The position numbers and the translations under genes are program-made. 48,372 bases of DNA from Alloyangia mangrovi. Lineage in GTDB: Bacteria; Pseudomonadota; Alphaproteobacteria; Rhodobacterales; Rhodobacteraceae. Under the pieces are notes generated by a model, which was given only the letters and a program-made list of their open reading frames with translations, had not been told where the DNA came from and did not search any database. This document shows, piece after piece, positions 9,689 to 18,964 of this stretch. The stretch covers positions 1 to 48,372 of the forward strand of contig NZ_NTHN02000043.1 of NCBI RefSeq assembly GCF_002300555.2, read 5' to 3'. Position 1 is the stretch's first letter. Every line of letters begins with the position of its first letter.

Positions 9689-10886
9689 TCAAGCCGCGCC
9701 GCCGAGGCCGGTCTCGGCCTCGATCTGCTTGCGCGATTTGCGCGCACGTTCGGTGGCCGATTTCAGCTGACCACAGGCAGCCATGATGTCCTCGCCGCGC
9801 GGGGTACGGATCGGCGAGGCGTAGCCGGCCTTATAGATGATGTCGGCGAACTGCTTGATCCGCGGCCAATCCGAGCGCTGGTAGGGCGCACCTGGCCATT
9901 CGTTGAACGGGATGAGGTTGATCTTGGCGGGGATGCCCTGGATCAGCTTCACCAAGCGGCGTGCGTCGGCATCCGTGTCGTTCACGTCCTTGAGCATCAC
10001 GTATTCGAAGGTGATGCGCTCGGAGTTCGACAGGCGCGGGTACTCGCGAAGCGCGTTCAGCAGCTCCTCGATGTTCCAGCGCTTGTTGATCGGCACCAGC
10101 GTGTTGCGGGTCTCGTCGGTGGTGGCGTGGAAGCTCACCGCCAGCAGGCAACCGATCTCTTCGGCACATTTCGCGATCTCCGGCACCACGCCAGAGGTCG
10201 AGAGCGTGATGCGTCGGCGCGAGAGAGCGATGCCCTCGCCGTCCATGGCGATCTTCATCGCGTCACGCACGTTGTCGAAGTTGTAGAGCGGCTCGCCCAT
10301 GCCCATCAGCACGATGTTCGACAGCAGGCGCGGCCCGCTCTCGCCGGTGCCGGTGCCGGGCTCGGGCCACTCGCCGAGGTCGTCGCGCGCGAGCATGACC
10401 TGGCCGATGATCTCGCCCGCGGTCAGGTTGCGCACCAGTTTCTGCGTGCCGGTGTGGCAGAAGGAACAGGTCAGCGTGCAGCCCACTTGCGAGGAAATGC
10501 AGAGAGTACCGCGGTCTTCCTCGGGGATGTAGACCACCTCGACCTCGTGACCGCCGGCGATGCGCACGAGATACTTGCGGGTGCCATCGGCCGAGACCTG
10601 CTTCGAGACGATCTCGGGCAGCTCGATGATGAATGTCTCGGCCAGCAGCGCGCGGTAGTCCTTGGCGAGATTGGTCATCTCGGCAAAGTCGCGCACCCCC
10701 CCAGTGATAGACCCACTGCCAGATCTGACCCACGCGCATCTTCGCCTGCTTCTCGGGCGTGCCGGCCTCGATCAACGCGGCGCGCAGGGCGTCACGGGTG
10801 AGACCGATCAGGTTCACCTTGCCGCTTTCCGGCAGCTTGCGGGGGATCGTCACCACGTCCTGGGTGATCGGCGCGCTGGCAGTCAT
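9689..10886 (-). CDS. rlmN: 23S rRNA (adenine2503-C2)-methyltransferase RlmN, frameshifted
   Basis: A radical-SAM enzyme that makes m2A at A2503 of 23S rRNA and A37 of some tRNAs. The N-terminal part (start 10886, preceded by GAGGA) reads normally to [10 protein letters not shown], then the frame breaks at a run of seven C at 10696-10702. The rest continues one frame over with [15 protein letters not shown] and the cluster motif CTLTCSFC (CX3CX2C), through to the usual C-terminus. Removing one C restores a 398-residue protein of normal length. All family motifs remain, so this is most likely a homopolymer sequence error rather than a decayed gene. Confidence 0.9.
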
Positions 10887-10944
10887 CACGTCATCCTCGG
10901 AAAAAGAAGGCCTCTCCATACAGGATTCGGCTGCAATAAGTCAA

Positions 10945-10968
10945 AGGGAACGCGCAGGCGCGTTCCCT
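10945..10968 (-). terminator. Terminator-like hairpin after the IalB-like gene
   Basis: GGGAACGCGC pairs with GCGCGTTCCC (10946-10955 with 10958-10967), followed on the minus strand by a T-rich tail (TTTGACTTATT). It lies between the IalB-like gene and rlmN, so it probably ends the IalB transcript. Confidence 0.6.
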
Positions 10969-11049
10969 CGAAGGGGCTCATCTATGGACGGCCCCGGAAA
11001 ATTCAACAGACCTGCGACCATTCGGCCCGGAGGGCAGCGTGGCTGCGGC

Positions 11050-11577
11050 TCAGCCGCCGCAGCGCTTCTGCGCGTCTTCCACCGCGGCGGTAAAGCCAAG
11101 CAGCGAGAAAGTGTCTTTGGTCTTGGTGCCACGCGCCGAGCCCGCGCTCAGCACCGCATCGGAGCCGCGCTTCATCGCCGCGATGATCTTGGCATCGTCC
11201 TGCGGGGTGGCCGGCCAGGCCCATTCGCCCTCGGTGTAGAGGTCGAACTTCTCGCCCGAGATGTCCACGCCCACGGTCGAGCCGCCGGCGAAGGGATAGC
11301 CGCCGGTAAAGGCCACCTGGCCCATGACATTCGCCTCGGGACGGTAGAAGACCATCAGCAGGATGTCGCCGCGCTTCACCGACACGACGCGGCCATCCTT
11401 GGTGTTGACGCTTTCCTTGTAGGTGGTCACCGCCCAGCATTCGCGCGGGCTCTGCCCCTCGAAGACCGACCAGTCGGTGATCGCGTTCACCCGGTTGGTG
11501 CTTTCTTCCTGCGCGCCCGCAACCGTTGCGCCAAGCGCGAGCGCCGCGCCCAGAACCCCACCGAGAATTGACTTCAT
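11050..11577 (-). CDS. Invasion-associated locus B (IalB) family protein
   Basis: This 175-residue exported protein has a signal peptide at residues 1-22 (ending AGA). The mature part shows the family pattern: an early DW.VF, ECW with a conserved Cys, V.RGD.LLMV.YRP, then a C-terminal Cys in KRCGG that can pair with it. IalB-domain proteins are common in alphaproteobacteria; the name comes from Bartonella, but the role in free-living species is unknown. GGAGG lies 8 bases before the ATG at 11577. It is divergent from the asparaginase gene. No virulence role is implied. Confidence 0.82.
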   Translation of the reverse strand: MKSILGGVLGAALALGATVAGAQEESTNRVNAITDWSVFEGQSPRECWAVTTYKESVNTKDGRVVSVKRGDILLMVFYRPEANVMGQVAFTGGYPFAGGSTVGVDISGEKFDLYTEGEWAWPATPQDDAKIIAAMKRGSDAVLSAGSARGTKTKDTFSLLGFTAAVEDAQKRCGG

Positions 11578-11766
11578 ACCTGCAGCCTCCAGCCGTGCTT
11601 GCCTCTTGTTGCCCGCTCGCGCCCCGACCTCTGACAGCTCTGTTCCAGACATCTGTCGGTCTCTTGACCGGCGCGACCATTCGTGCTCGACGGCGGGACA
11701 ATAGACCGAAACACGCGGGGCGAGAAAGCCCCGATGGCAGAATATCGCTCGTTTGTGAGGACCCAC

Positions 11767-12783
11767 ATGCCCCAAGACACCGTCACCGCCGCCGTGCCCC
11801 TCGTCGAGGTCCGCCGCGGCCCGCTGACCGAGAGCCTGCACCTTGGCCATGCGGTCATCTGTGACACCTCCGGCGGCATCGTCGAGGCCTGGGGCGACCC
11901 GCGGGCCGTGGTCTACCCGCGCTCCTCGTCGAAGATGATCCAGGCCCTGCCGCTGGTCGCCTCCGGCGCCGCCGAGGCCTGGCACCTGACCCCGCCGCAG
12001 CTGGCGCTGGCCTGCGCCTCGCACCAGGGCGCGCCGATGCACGTCGGGGCGGTCGAGGCCTGGCTCGCCGACCTCGAGCTCTCCGACGACGACCTGCGCT
12101 GCGGCCCGCAGCCGAGCCGGGACAAGGCGCTGAAACTGCAGATGATCCGCGAGGGCAAGGGGCCCTGCCGTGTGCACAACAACTGCTCGGGCAAGCACGC
12201 GGGCTTCCTGACCCTGAGCCAGTATCTCGGCGGCGGACCCGACTACGTTCTGCCCGAACACCCGGTGCAACTTGCCGTGCGCGACGCCTTCGAGACCGTC
12301 ACCGGCGAGGTCAGCCCCTGCTATGGCATCGACGGCTGCTCGGCGCCCAATCTCGCCACCAGCATGCACGGCATGGCGCGGGCGATGGCCTGGTTCGCTG
12401 GCGCGCATCTTCGCTACGATGCACTCAGCCGCGCCGGCGCCGAGCTGGTCGACGCGATGTACGCCTATCCCGAGCTCGTGGCCGGCGAGGGCCGCGCCTG
12501 CACCCTGCTGATGCGCGCCGCGCTCGAGCCGATCGCGATCAAGACCGGGGCCGAGGGCTACTTCGTCGCCATCCTGCCGCAGCGCGGCCTCGGCGTCGCG
12601 GTGAAGATTCTCGACGGCGCGACCCGCGCGGCGGAATGCGTCATGGCCTCGCTGCTGGTGCGGCTTGGCGTCGCGGACCCGGCGCATCCCGATGTGCACC
12701 GCTTCCTCAATCCCGAGGTGTGCAACTTCGATGGGCTGGTGACCGGCGAGGTCCGCCCGCTCGACACGCTCTTCGCCGCCTGA
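11767..12783 (+). CDS. Asparaginase, Rhizobium etli type
   Basis: This 338-residue protein matches the thermolabile, R. etli-like asparaginase family (asparagine to aspartate plus ammonia), which is unrelated to the E. coli type I/II enzymes and has a beta-lactamase-like serine fold. Seen in the sequence: the RSSSK motif near residue 57 (Ser-X-X-Lys pair), CASHQGAPMH, and HNNCSGKHAGF. The ATG at 11767 follows TGAGGA; an in-frame ATG at 11734 would add 11 residues. No signal peptide, so cytoplasmic. Single-gene transcript with a strong terminator at 12808. Confidence 0.85.
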   Translation: MPQDTVTAAVPLVEVRRGPLTESLHLGHAVICDTSGGIVEAWGDPRAVVYPRSSSKMIQALPLVASGAAEAWHLTPPQLALACASHQGAPMHVGAVEAWLADLELSDDDLRCGPQPSRDKALKLQMIREGKGPCRVHNNCSGKHAGFLTLSQYLGGGPDYVLPEHPVQLAVRDAFETVTGEVSPCYGIDGCSAPNLATSMHGMARAMAWFAGAHLRYDALSRAGAELVDAMYAYPELVAGEGRACTLLMRAALEPIAIKTGAEGYFVAILPQRGLGVAVKILDGATRAAECVMASLLVRLGVADPAHPDVHRFLNPEVCNFDGLVTGEVRPLDTLFAA

Positions 12784-12807
12784 GCCCGTACAACCGCCCG
12801 AAAACCC

Positions 12808-12834
12808 GAAAGGGACCGATCCCCGGTCCCTTTC
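12808..12834. terminator. Terminator after the asparaginase gene
   Basis: Perfect 11-bp stem (12808-12818 with 12824-12834) whose A-rich 5' and T-rich 3' flanks suit termination in both directions, between convergent asparaginase and serB. Confidence 0.75.
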
Positions 12835-12843
12835 CAGCGGCCT

Positions 12844-12903
12844 TTCTTCTAGGCCCAAGTATCCCGGGGGAGTCCGCCGCAGGCGGGCGGGGGCAGCGCC
12901 CCC
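12844..12903. repeat. Dispersed GC-rich intergenic repeat, copy 1
   Basis: Starts TTCTTCTAGG, then A-rich bases, TATCCC.GGGGAGTC, a small GC hairpin and a closing GGGGGC..GCCCCC hairpin. The same architecture recurs at 16685-16746. It lies between convergent asparaginase and serB. Two stem-loops in series suggest a repetitive extragenic element acting on transcript ends. Confidence 0.7.
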
Positions 12904-12915
12904 GGATCCGCGGCC

Positions 12916-13782
12916 TCAGCCCGCGAACTCGCCGCGGGCATAGCCTTGCAGGAACAGCAGCGCCGTCAGGTCCCCGAGGTTCACCCGCAGATCGCATTGC
13001 GCCTGCACAGAGGGTTTCGCGTGCAGCGCCACGCCAAATCCGGCGCGGCCGAGCATGCCCAGGTCGTTGGCCCCGTCGCCCACCGCCAGCACGTCCTCTT
13101 CGAGGATGCCGAGCCGCGCGCTGATCTCCTCCAGCGCCTGCACCTTGGCCTCGCGCCCGAGGATCGGCCGGGCCGGAACGCCGGTCAGCTTGCCGTCTTC
13201 CACCAGCAGCGTGTTGGCACGGTTCTCGTCGAAGCCGATTCTCTCGGCGACACGCGCGGTGAAGGCGGTGAAACCGCCCGACACCAGCGCGGCATAGGCG
13301 CCGTTCGCCTTCATCGTCGCGACCAGCTCCGGGCCGCCGGGCATCAGCGTGATGCGGGTCTCGAGCACCCTGCCAATGACGCTTTCGGGCAGTCCCTTGA
13401 GCAGCGCCACGCGCTCGGTCAGTGCGCCTTCGAAATCGAGCTCACCGTTCATCGCGCGGGCGGTGATCCCCTTCACATGCGCGCCGACCCCGGCTTCCTC
13501 GGCCAGCTCGTCGATGCACTCCTGCTGGATCATCGTGCTGTCCATGTCGGCGAGCAGCATCTTCTTTCGGCGCCCCTCGGCGGGCAGGATGTTGAGATCG
13601 GCCTGCGCTGCGAGCGAGCTGCGCACCTCCTCGAAGTTGCCGGGCGCCGTCTCGACAGGGAATTCCGCCGCCTCGCCGTCCGAGAGCACGGTGACCGGAC
13701 CGCCGCCGAAGGCGTTGCGCAGGCTCTCGACCAGCGCGGTGTCCAATGTGCCGGGGCGGGCGATGAGCGAGACGATCTGCAT
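12916..13782 (-). CDS. serB: Phosphoserine phosphatase SerB
   Basis: At 288 residues the size suits SerB. An N-terminal ACT-like region (about 1-70) precedes the HAD phosphatase domain: the nucleophile motif DMDST (LLADMDSTMIQ), the SGGF motif with its serine, a lysine in REAK, and GDGANDLGML. It dephosphorylates L-phosphoserine in the last step of serine synthesis. The ATG at 13782 is preceded by GGAG; longer in-frame extension upstream has no homology pattern. It is divergent from the Do-type protease, and the dispersed repeat lies just past its 3' end. Confidence 0.93.
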   Translation of the reverse strand: MQIVSLIARPGTLDTALVESLRNAFGGGPVTVLSDGEAAEFPVETAPGNFEEVRSSLAAQADLNILPAEGRRKKMLLADMDSTMIQQECIDELAEEAGVGAHVKGITARAMNGELDFEGALTERVALLKGLPESVIGRVLETRITLMPGGPELVATMKANGAYAALVSGGFTAFTARVAERIGFDENRANTLLVEDGKLTGVPARPILGREAKVQALEEISARLGILEEDVLAVGDGANDLGMLGRAGFGVALHAKPSVQAQCDLRVNLGDLTALLFLQGYARGEFAG

Positions 13783-13908
13783 GAGGGGCACTCCAATGTC
13801 TGACGCGGCGGCTTCTGGCACGGCGCGCGCGGCTTTTCCAGTCTCCGCAGCAGGGCGGGGCAGGGTGCAGTGCACGAAAAGCGCACGCGAAGCGCACCGG
13901 GGCGTGAC

Positions 13909-13937
13909 TTGCAATCGCGGGTTTGCCCCGACATATC
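13909..13937 (+). promoter_or_regulatory. Candidate promoter of the Do-type protease
   Basis: TTGCAA (13909-13914), a 17-bp spacer and CATATC (13932-13937), 23 bp before the start codon, with GGAGGA at 13948. The match is moderate. Confidence 0.4.
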
Positions 13938-13960
13938 GAAAGGGACTGGAGGACCGCATA

Positions 13961-15350
13961 ATGCTCCGAAACATCCTGATCGTGCCCGCCCTTGCCCTCA
14001 CGCTCACCGCAGTCCCGGCCCTTGCCGAGACGCAGGTGCCGCAGAGCCAGGCGGAAATCTCCCTCTCTTTCGTGCCCTTGGTGAAACAGGCGACGCCCGC
14101 CGTGGTGAACATCTACGCCAGCCGCGTGGTCGAGGCCCGCAGCCCCTTTGCCGGCGATCCGCTCTTCGGCAACCTCTTCCAGGATTTCCGGGGCCGCCCC
14201 CGGGTGCAGAACTCGCTCGGCTCGGGAGTGATCCTGTCGGAGGATGGCATCGTGGTGTCGAACTACCACGTGGTCGGCCAGGCCACCGACATCCGCGTGG
14301 TGCTCAACAACGGCGCCGAATACGACGCCGAGGTGCTGCTGGCGGACGAGGAGGCCGATCTCGCCATCCTCAAGCTCGACGGCGCCAAGGGCATGCCCTT
14401 CCTGCCGCTGCGCGACAGCGACACGGTCGAGGTGGGCGAGCTGGCGCTGGCCATCGGTAACCCTTTCGGCGTCGGCCAGACCGTCAGCTCGGGGATCGTC
14501 TCGGGTCTGGCGCGCTCGGGCACCGCGACCGGCAACGCCCGCGGCTACTTCATACAGACCGACGCGCCGATCAACCCGGGCAACTCCGGCGGCGCGCTGA
14601 TCGACGTGAAGGGCCAGCTCATTGGTGTGAATACCTCTATCCTTACCCGCTCCGGCGGCTCCAACGGCATCGGCTTCGCCATCCCCTCGGCGCTGGTGAA
14701 GCAGTTCGTCGAGCAGGCCGAGGCGGGCAAGACCTCCTTCGAGCGCCCATGGGCGGGGATGACCGGGCAGAGCGTCGATGCGGAACTGTCGGAAAGCCTC
14801 GGGATGGGGCTTCCGGGCGGCGTGCTGGTGTCAGAGCTGCACGAGGCTAGCCCCTTCGCGCAGGCCGGGATGGATGTCGGCGACGTGGTTCTGGCGGTGG
14901 ACGGGCAGAGGGTGAACACGCCTGCCGAGATGCTCTACCGCATGTCGGTCACCGGCCTCGGCCACGAGGCGCAGATCACCTACCTGCACGACGGCGCGCA
15001 GCAACAGGCCAAGGTCGCGATGATCGCCGCCCCCGACGATCCGCCACAGCAGCGCGTCACGCTGGACGAGCGCGCGGTGCTGCCCGGGCTGACGCTGGCG
15101 CGGCTCAATCCGGCGGTACAAACCGAGCTCGGCCTGCCGCTGGCGGGGGGGCGAGGGCGTGGTGGTGGTCGATCCCGGCCCCTGGGGCGCGCGGATCGGC
15201 CTGCAGCGGGGGGATCTCCTGCGCGCGGTCAATGGCCGGGACATCGAGCTTCCGGGCGACGTTGACGATTTGCTGAAGAGCGCCGCGCCGCGCATCCAGA
15301 TCGATGCGGAGCGCGGCAACGGTCGTATCTCCCTGCGCTTCCGGGTCTGA
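13961..15350 (+). CDS. degP: Do-type (DegP/HtrA) periplasmic serine protease, frameshifted
   Basis: Signal peptide (1-22, ending ALA), then a trypsin-like protease domain with the triad H103 (NYHVV), D133 (EADLAILK) and S209 (PGNSGG), followed by PDZ1 (about 270-350) and PDZ2. It degrades or refolds damaged envelope proteins. The frame breaks in PDZ2 at a run of seven G, 15145-15151. Dropping one G joins LPLAGG to EGVVVVDPGPWGARIGLQRGDLLRAVNG and gives a normal 462-residue protein. The intact catalytic domain and perfect continuation point to an indel artefact. GGAGGA precedes the ATG at 13961. Confidence 0.92.
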
Positions 15351-15362
15351 GGGGGCGACGGC

Positions 15363-16682
15363 TTGTCCGATCTTTTCGACGATCCCGCGGGCCGCAGCCC
15401 CGAACCCGAGCGCAGCGGTCCCCGCCCGCTGGCGGACCGGCTGCGGCCGACAGCGCTCGGCGAGGTGATCGGCCAGCAGCAGGTGCTCGGCCCCGAGGCG
15501 CCGCTCGGGGTGATGCTCTCCGCAGGGGCGCTGTCGAGCCTGATCTTCTGGGGCCCGCCCGGGGTCGGCAAGACCACGATCGCGCGGCTGCTGGCGGATG
15601 CCACCGACCTGCATTTCGTCCAGATCAGCGCCATCTTCAGCGGCGTGCCGGAACTGCGAAAGGTCTTCGAGGCCGCGAAGATCCGCCACCGCAACGGGCA
15701 GGGCACCTTGCTCTTCGTCGACGAGATCCACCGCTTCAACAAGGCGCAGCAGGACGGTTTCCTGCCGCATATGGAAGACGGGACGATCCTCCTTGTCGGC
15801 GCCACCACCGAGAACCCCAGCTTCGAGCTCAACGCGGCGCTGCTGTCGCGCGCGCAGGTGCTGGTGCTGGAGCGGCTCACCGGCGACGATCTTGAACGCC
15901 TCGCGCAGCGCGCCGAGCACGAGCTTGGCCGGAGCCTGCCGCTGGACGCGGCCGGCCGCGCCGCGCTGCTGGAAATGGCCGACGGCGACGGCCGGGCGCT
16001 GCTCAACTTTATCGAACAGGTCATGGCCTGGCGCGTCGAGGGCGCGCTCTCCACTGAAGCGCTCTCTTCCCGGCTCATGCGCCGCGCCGCGCAATACGAC
16101 AAGTCCGGTGACGGGCACTACAACCTGATCTCGGCGCTGCACAAATCGGTGCGCGGCTCGGATCCCGATGCCACCCTCTACTGGTTCGCCCGGATGCTCG
16201 AGGCCGGCGAGGATCCGCGCTTTCTCGCCCGCCGCATCACCCGCATGTCGGTCGAGGACATCGGCCTCGCCGATCCGCAGGCGCAGGCGGTCTGCCTGCA
16301 GGCCTGGCAGACCTACGAGCGCCTCGGCTCGCCCGAAGGGGAGCTGGCGCTGGCGCAGGCGCTGGTCTACCTCGCGCTGGCCCCGAAATCGAACGCCACC
16401 TACGTCGCCTACAAGGCCGCGCGCGCCGCGGCGAAGAAGACCGGCTCGCTGCCGCCGCCCAAGCATATCCTCAACGCCCCGACCAAGCTGATGAAAGAGC
16501 AGGGCTACGGCAGCGGCTATGCCTATGACCACGACGCCGAGGACGGCTTTTCCGGCCAGGACTACTTCCCGGAGGAAATCGGCCGGAGCAGCTATTACAC
16601 CCCGGTCGAGCGCGGTTTCGAACGCGAACTGAAGAAGCGCCTCGACTATTTCGCCAAGCTCCGGCGAGATCGGAACGCCTGA
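15363..16682 (+). CDS. rarA: Replication-associated recombination ATPase RarA (MgsA)
   Basis: 439-residue AAA+ ATPase of the RarA/MgsA/WRNIP1 family, which acts at stalled replication forks and is related to clamp loaders. Walker A is GPPGVGKTT (64-72), Walker B LLFVDEIHRF (116-124), sensor 1 GATTENPSF, and the C-terminal tetramerisation region contains YWFARMLEAGEDP..LARR and the conserved YDHD/YFPEE tail. The start is TTG, 12 bases after the protease stop, with a G-rich ribosome site; no in-frame ATG gives the family N-terminus. Its stop sits at the edge of a dispersed GC repeat. Confidence 0.93.
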   Translation: MSDLFDDPAGRSPEPERSGPRPLADRLRPTALGEVIGQQQVLGPEAPLGVMLSAGALSSLIFWGPPGVGKTTIARLLADATDLHFVQISAIFSGVPELRKVFEAAKIRHRNGQGTLLFVDEIHRFNKAQQDGFLPHMEDGTILLVGATTENPSFELNAALLSRAQVLVLERLTGDDLERLAQRAEHELGRSLPLDAAGRAALLEMADGDGRALLNFIEQVMAWRVEGALSTEALSSRLMRRAAQYDKSGDGHYNLISALHKSVRGSDPDATLYWFARMLEAGEDPRFLARRITRMSVEDIGLADPQAQAVCLQAWQTYERLGSPEGELALAQALVYLALAPKSNATYVAYKAARAAAKKTGSLPPPKHILNAPTKLMKEQGYGSGYAYDHDAEDGFSGQDYFPEEIGRSSYYTPVERGFERELKKRLDYFAKLRRDRNA

Positions 16683-16684
16683 CC

Positions 16685-16746
16685 TTCTTCTAGGTGGAAA
16701 TATCCCTGGGGAGTCGCGGCGCAGCCGCGGCGGGGGCGGAGCCCCC
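16685..16746. repeat. Dispersed GC-rich intergenic repeat, copy 2
   Basis: Same plan as 12844-12903: TTCTTCTAGG, TATCCC.GGGGAGTC, a GC hairpin (GCGGCGCAGCCGC) and the closing GGGGGCGGAGCCCCC hairpin. It begins 2 bases after the rarA stop, so it may form the 3' end of that transcript. Confidence 0.7.
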
Positions 16747-16858
16747 TTCCCGGCACGGCGTGTGCCGGGCGCGCGCACATGGCGGCCATGCGCCGCGGCA
16801 CTGGCTCCGAACCCCCGAAAATCTTGACATTCCGCGCCCCCTCGCACATGTCCCGCGG

Positions 16859-17233
16859 ATGATCCTCACGGTTTTACAAGTCGCGCTCGGTGGAGCGCTC
16901 GGCGCCAGCGGGCGCTATCTGACCGGCCTCGCCATGACGCGGCTGCTCGGAAAGGGATTCCCTTGGGGGACGCTGACGGTGAACATCCTCGGCTCCTTTG
17001 CCATGGGCGCCATCGTGGTGATCCTCGCCAATACCTCCAACCGCTTCGCGCCGTTCCTGATGACCGGCGTGCTGGGCGGTTTCACAACCTTCTCGGCCTT
17101 CTCGCTGGATTTCGCCACGCTTTACGAGCGCGGCGATGTCGCGCAGGCGGGCCTTTACGTGGCGGTCTCGGTGGCCGTCTCGCTGGCGGCACTCTTCGCG
17201 GGGCTGCTGGTCACTCGGAGTTTCTTCGCATGA
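16859..17233 (+). CDS. crcB: Fluoride channel CrcB/Fluc
   Basis: A 124-residue, four-helix membrane protein of the CrcB/Fluc fluoride-export channel family. The family motifs are present: G.GASGRY near the start, GTL.VNILGSF with the polar N, and the signature GGFTTFSAFSLD with the Phe pair lining the pore. Works as a dual-topology dimer. The ATG at 16859 has little ribosome-site signal; a TTGACA lies 35 bp upstream, so a very short leader is possible. No fluoride riboswitch structure is evident. Its stop overlaps the next ATG by 4 bases. Confidence 0.92.
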   Translation: MILTVLQVALGGALGASGRYLTGLAMTRLLGKGFPWGTLTVNILGSFAMGAIVVILANTSNRFAPFLMTGVLGGFTTFSAFSLDFATLYERGDVAQAGLYVAVSVAVSLAALFAGLLVTRSFFA

Positions 17234-18282
17234 GCCGCGTTCAGACAGTCACCGTGGGGCCGGGCGACGGCGATCAGCGTCTCGACCGCTGGATGAAGCG
17301 CCATTTCCCGCACGTCCCGCAGGGCCGCATCGAGAAGATGTGCCGCAAGGGCGAGATCCGCGTTGACGGCGGTCGGGTGAAGGCCTCGACCCGCCTTGCC
17401 GTGGGAAACCAGGTGCGCGTTCCGCCGCTGCCGGAGCCCGAGGAGATGGCCAAGCTCGCGGCGACGCCGAAGTCCAAGGTCTCGGACGCCGACACCAAGC
17501 TGATCCAGTCTTGCGTGCTGTGGAAGGACGATCACATCATCGCCCTCAACAAGCCGCCGGGCATGCCGACGCAGGGCGGCTCCAAGCAGACCCGCCACGT
17601 CGACATGCTGTCGGAGGTGCTGAAATTCGGCTACGACGAGAAGCCGCGCCTCGTGCACCGGCTCGACAAGGACACCTCGGGCGTGCTGCTGCTGGCGCGC
17701 ACCCGCGAGATGGCGCAGGCGCTGACCGCTGCCATCCGCCACAAGGAGACCCGCAAGATCTACTGGGGTCTGGTGGCCGGCGTGCCGACGCCCTACCTCG
17801 GCGAGATCAAGTACGGGCTGGTCAAGGCCGGCGGCCACGGTGCCTCGGGCGAGGGCGAGAAGATGCGCGCCATCCATCCGCGCGACATCGACAGCACCCC
17901 CGGCGCCAAGCGCGCCCACACGCTCTATGCCACGCTCTACCGCGTCGCGGGCCGGGCGAGCTGGGTGGCGATGGAGCCGGTGACCGGCCGCACCCACCAG
18001 CTTCGCGCCCATATGGCCGAGATCGGCCATCCGATCATCGGCGACGGAAAGTACGGCGGCTCGGGACAGGAGAACCTCGGCGACGGCTGGGGCGCGCAGC
18101 TCGGCGGCATCATCTCGAAGAAGCTGCACCTGCATGCGCGTTCGATGACCTTCCTGCACCCGGTGACCAAGAAGCCGATGACCGTCACCGCGCCGCTGCC
18201 CGAGCACATGGCGCAGAGCTGGGAGACCTTCGGCTGGACCGAGGACCTCGCCGCGGACGATCCCTTCGAAGAGCTGCACTGA
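17230..18282 (+). CDS. rluC: RluC-type 23S rRNA pseudouridine synthase
   Basis: 350-residue protein with an N-terminal S4 RNA-binding domain (about 14-65) and an RluA-family catalytic domain containing the catalytic Asp146 in HRLDKDTSGVLLLA, KPPGMPTQGG, and GRTHQLRAHMA. It fits RluC, which modifies several uridines of 23S rRNA, though specificity between RluC and RluD-like enzymes is not certain. Translation is coupled to crcB (ATGA overlap). It is followed at 4 bp by a HAD phosphatase and then by the ATP12 chaperone, forming a crcB-rluC-HAD-ATP12 operon. Confidence 0.9.
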   Translation: MSRVQTVTVGPGDGDQRLDRWMKRHFPHVPQGRIEKMCRKGEIRVDGGRVKASTRLAVGNQVRVPPLPEPEEMAKLAATPKSKVSDADTKLIQSCVLWKDDHIIALNKPPGMPTQGGSKQTRHVDMLSEVLKFGYDEKPRLVHRLDKDTSGVLLLARTREMAQALTAAIRHKETRKIYWGLVAGVPTPYLGEIKYGLVKAGGHGASGEGEKMRAIHPRDIDSTPGAKRAHTLYATLYRVAGRASWVAMEPVTGRTHQLRAHMAEIGHPIIGDGKYGGSGQENLGDGWGAQLGGIISKKLHLHARSMTFLHPVTKKPMTVTAPLPEHMAQSWETFGWTEDLAADDPFEELH

Positions 18283-18286
18283 GCGC

Positions 18287-18964
18287 ATGGACCTGAAACT
18301 GATCATCTTCGACGTCGACGGCACGCTGGTCGACAGCCAGGCGGATATTCTCGCCTCGATGCGCGGCGCCTTTGCCGAGGTCGGCATGGAGGCCCCGAGC
18401 CGCGAGGAGATCCTCGGCATCGTCGGCCTGTCGCTGCCGCTGGCCGTGGCGCGGCTCGCGCCGGGTGTCGATGCCGCCACGATCGAGGTCATGGTCGAGG
18501 GCTACAAAGCCTCCTACATGCGCCTGCGCATCGAGAACGGCACCGAGGCCAGCTCGCCGCTCTACCCGCACGTGCGGGAGGTTCTGGATCAGCTTCACGC
18601 AAGGCCCGAGTGGCTGCTCGGCATCGCCACCGGCAAGTCGCGCCGCGGGCTTGACCGGCTGGTCGACGGCCACGGCATCCGCAGTCTCTTCGTCACCCAG
18701 CAATGCGCAGACGACCACCCCTCCAAGCCGCATCCGGCGATGATCGAGGCGGCGCTGGCCGAGGCCGGGGTCGAGGCGCATCAGGCCGTCATGCTAGGCG
18801 ATACGAGCTTCGACATGGACATGGCGCGCGACGCCGGGGTTCATGGCATCGGCGTCAGTTGGGGCTATCACGACCGCGCGCGGCTTGCCTCCGCGCGTAC
18901 CATCATCGACGACATCCGCACGCTTCCGGCGCTGCTGGAGCAACTCTGGAGCCAAGCCGCATGA
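18287..18964 (+). CDS. HAD-IA family hydrolase, phosphoglycolate phosphatase-like
   Basis: The 225-residue cytoplasmic phosphatase has the nucleophile motif IIFDVDGTLVDS (D9, D11), a cap helix region (about 17-90), ATGKSRRGL (Thr and Lys motifs) and LGDTSFDMDMA (acidic motif). It resembles the Gph-like group, but the substrate cannot be read from the sequence. Embedded in the crcB-rluC operon and overlapping the ATP12 gene by 4 bases. Confidence 0.88.
   Translation: MDLKLIIFDVDGTLVDSQADILASMRGAFAEVGMEAPSREEILGIVGLSLPLAVARLAPGVDAATIEVMVEGYKASYMRLRIENGTEASSPLYPHVREVLDQLHARPEWLLGIATGKSRRGLDRLVDGHGIRSLFVTQQCADDHPSKPHPAMIEAALAEAGVEAHQAVMLGDTSFDMDMARDAGVHGIGVSWGYHDRARLASARTIIDDIRTLPALLEQLWSQAA

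Noticed and set aside
11578-12858. Long minus-strand extension of the IalB-like frame opposite asparaginase
   Set aside because: The signal peptide and ribosome site at 11577 mark the true start; the rest is a shadow of asparaginase.
16683-16858. Fluoride riboswitch before crcB
   Set aside because: The space is occupied by the GC-rich repeat, and the conserved crcB-motif core is not recognisable.
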